NCBI GenBank assembly: GCA_937920575.1
Contig: CAKZSF010000206.1
Location: 1 to 6,006, forward strand
Reading direction: 5' to 3'
DNA from: an uncultured Sphingomonadaceae bacterium
Lineage (GTDB): Bacteria; Pseudomonadota; Alphaproteobacteria; Sphingomonadales; Sphingomonadaceae
Length of the DNA stretch: 6,006 bases
Below the pieces are notes generated by a model. That model saw only the letters and a list, made by a program, of their open reading frames with translations, was not told where the DNA came from and did no database searches. Both the position numbers and the translations under genes were made by a program. The first letter of the stretch is position 1. Every line of letters starts with the position of its first letter. This document shows, in pieces, positions 5,067 to 6,006 of this stretch.

Positions 5067-6006
5067 CTAAGACTGCGCCGCGCGCGGGATAAACGCGCTT
5101 GGCTTACGCACCGGCACAACCAACACGCAGCGCACGCCTTTGGGATCAAACGTCAGATCAACCGGATTGCCCAGCTCATGGGCAACGATCCTCTCGATCA
5201 GATCGAGCCCGAAGCCGCGCGAACCATCGTTTTCAACCGGTGGACCACCGCGCTCCTGCCAGATCAATTCTGCACGATCATCATCGAGTAGGCTCCAACG
5301 CACTTCGATTTTGCCGCCGGGTTCGCTCAGTGCGCCATATTTGGCCGCGTTGGTCGCCAGCTCATGCACTGCAAGGCCCAGCAGCAGCGCGTCATTGGGC
5401 GCGAGATCCACTGCTGGCCCGCTCAACTCCAGCGTGTGGCCATCATCATCCATCGCATAAGGCGCCAGCTCCGCCTGCACCACATCGCGCACTGGTGTGG
5501 TCGACCAGTCGGATTGCGTTAGCAGATCATGCGTCGCCGACAGTGCCCGGATCCGTCCCGTCAAACTCTCGGCAAAGCCATCCAGACTGTCGCTACGCCT
5601 CCGCGTTAACGCGATAATCGACAACACATTGGCGAGCGTGTTCTTGACCCGGTGATTGAGCTCACGCGTCAGCGAATTGCGGATCGAACTTTGTTCGGCA
5701 TACCACTCGAGCGCGGCCTCGTCCTCGACCGCTTGCTGCGTCAACAACCGCGCCACAAAGGACAGCAGCAGCGCAACCAACAGCCCGAATTGCAGCACCA
5801 GCAGGGATTGCACCGACAGATTGCGCGCATCAGGAGCAACCAGCTCGAGCATCCACGGTCGGTTGGCAATGATCACTTCCTGCTCTGTCGAGGGGCCGGT
5901 TGTGCCATCGGATACCGCAATGGAGGCAACGCGCAAATTGTGCGCCGCCGGATCGTAGAGATTCACTCCATATTGCCCCGAACCCTCCAGCTCGAGCGCG
6001 GACAGA
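5067..6006 (-). CDS. Membrane HWE-family sensor histidine kinase, PhyP/PhyK-like (N-terminus outside the window)
   Basis: The last 312 residues are visible, and the frame continues unbroken through the right edge. A GTG at 5964-5966 is internal to a sensor domain and not the likely start. Numbering from the first complete visible codon, residues 1-60 look like the end of a periplasmic CHASE-type domain (QYGVNLYDPAAHNLRVAS). A membrane segment follows at about 64-88, then the H-box RELNHRVKNTLANVLSI with the phosphorylatable His at 118. The N-box is HELATNAAKYGALS (214-227), the W-x-E signature is LIWQERGGP (W249, E251) and the G-box is GFGLDLIERI. These mark the HWE subfamily, whose members are typical GSR kinases. 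Position next to phyR makes PhyR the expected target. In Sphingomonas the equivalent protein PhyP acts mainly as a PhyR phosphatase, while in Caulobacter PhyK is a kinase; sequence alone does not decide which applies. The C-terminus ends in a short basic/Ala tail. Confidence 0.9.
   Translation of the reverse strand, partial: LSALELEGSGQYGVNLYDPAAHNLRVASIAVSDGTTGPSTEQEVIIANRPWMLELVAPDARNLSVQSLLVLQFGLLVALLLSFVARLLTQQAVEDEAALEWYAEQSSIRNSLTRELNHRVKNTLANVLSIIALTRRRSDSLDGFAESLTGRIRALSATHDLLTQSDWSTTPVRDVVQAELAPYAMDDDGHTLELSGPAVDLAPNDALLLGLAVHELATNAAKYGALSEPGGKIEVRWSLLDDDRAELIWQERGGPPVENDGSRGFGLDLIERIVAHELGNPVDLTFDPKGVRCVLVVPVRKPSAFIPRAAQS

Noticed and set aside
5056..5079. GGAAC between phyR and the kinase gene, considered as another EcfG promoter
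   Set aside because: No CGTT-like box follows at 16 or 17 nt (GCCG and CCGC instead), and the site lies at the convergent gene ends.
4936..5160. GC-rich inverted bases near the kinase C-terminus (GCGCG/CGCGC), considered as a terminator for the convergent pair
   Set aside because: They lie inside the kinase coding sequence, form only a short stem and have no T-tract on either strand.

Overview
The window looks like chromosomal DNA from an alphaproteobacterium of the order Sphingomonadales, most likely an Erythrobacter-like member of the Erythrobacteraceae. This rests on the general style of the proteins, in particular the LptG C-terminus, the PhyR sequence and the HWE kinase, and on a moderately GC-rich composition with GNN-rich coding. 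No mobile element, CRISPR array, tRNA or rRNA is visible.

Layout. Positions 1-316 hold the end of an lptG-like gene (LPS export permease), followed at once by a small GNAT acetyltransferase (322-837). An AT-rich stretch of about 200 bp carries a nested palindrome, an inverted repeat that could be an operator, and a plausible sigma70-type promoter. It leads into a small, extremely acidic lipoprotein (1040-1312) that ends at a strong intrinsic terminator. Facing it on the minus strand is a membrane fatty acid desaturase with three histidine boxes (2544-1456). Divergent from the desaturase is a 385-residue GNAT-like protein of unknown function (2684-3841).

The right third is a general stress response (GSR) module. 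phyR (4253-5047), the sigma-factor-mimic response regulator, has a perfect EcfG-type promoter (GGAAC-N16-CGTT) 48 bp upstream of its start. Converging on it, 19 bp away, is a membrane HWE-family histidine kinase (5067 to beyond the window edge) of the PhyP/PhyK type, the expected partner of PhyR. The anti-sigma factor gene nepR and the sigma factor gene ecfG are not in the window. In the family's known partner-switching scheme, phosphorylated PhyR binds NepR and frees EcfG, which would then transcribe phyR itself.

The most interesting point is the 411-bp gap between the GNAT-like gene and phyR. On the minus strand it holds an EcfG-like promoter (GGAAC-N16-CATT). Where a transcript would start, there is a stem-loop with a 20-nt C-rich loop, followed by a second long hairpin ending in UUUU. 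This architecture, a small RNA of about 90-100 nt with a C-rich anti-Shine-Dalgarno-like loop beside phyR, matches what is known of GsrN, the GSR small RNA of Caulobacter. It is proposed here as a candidate GsrN-like RNA. Seven bases of its loop are complementary to the ribosome-binding region of phyR.
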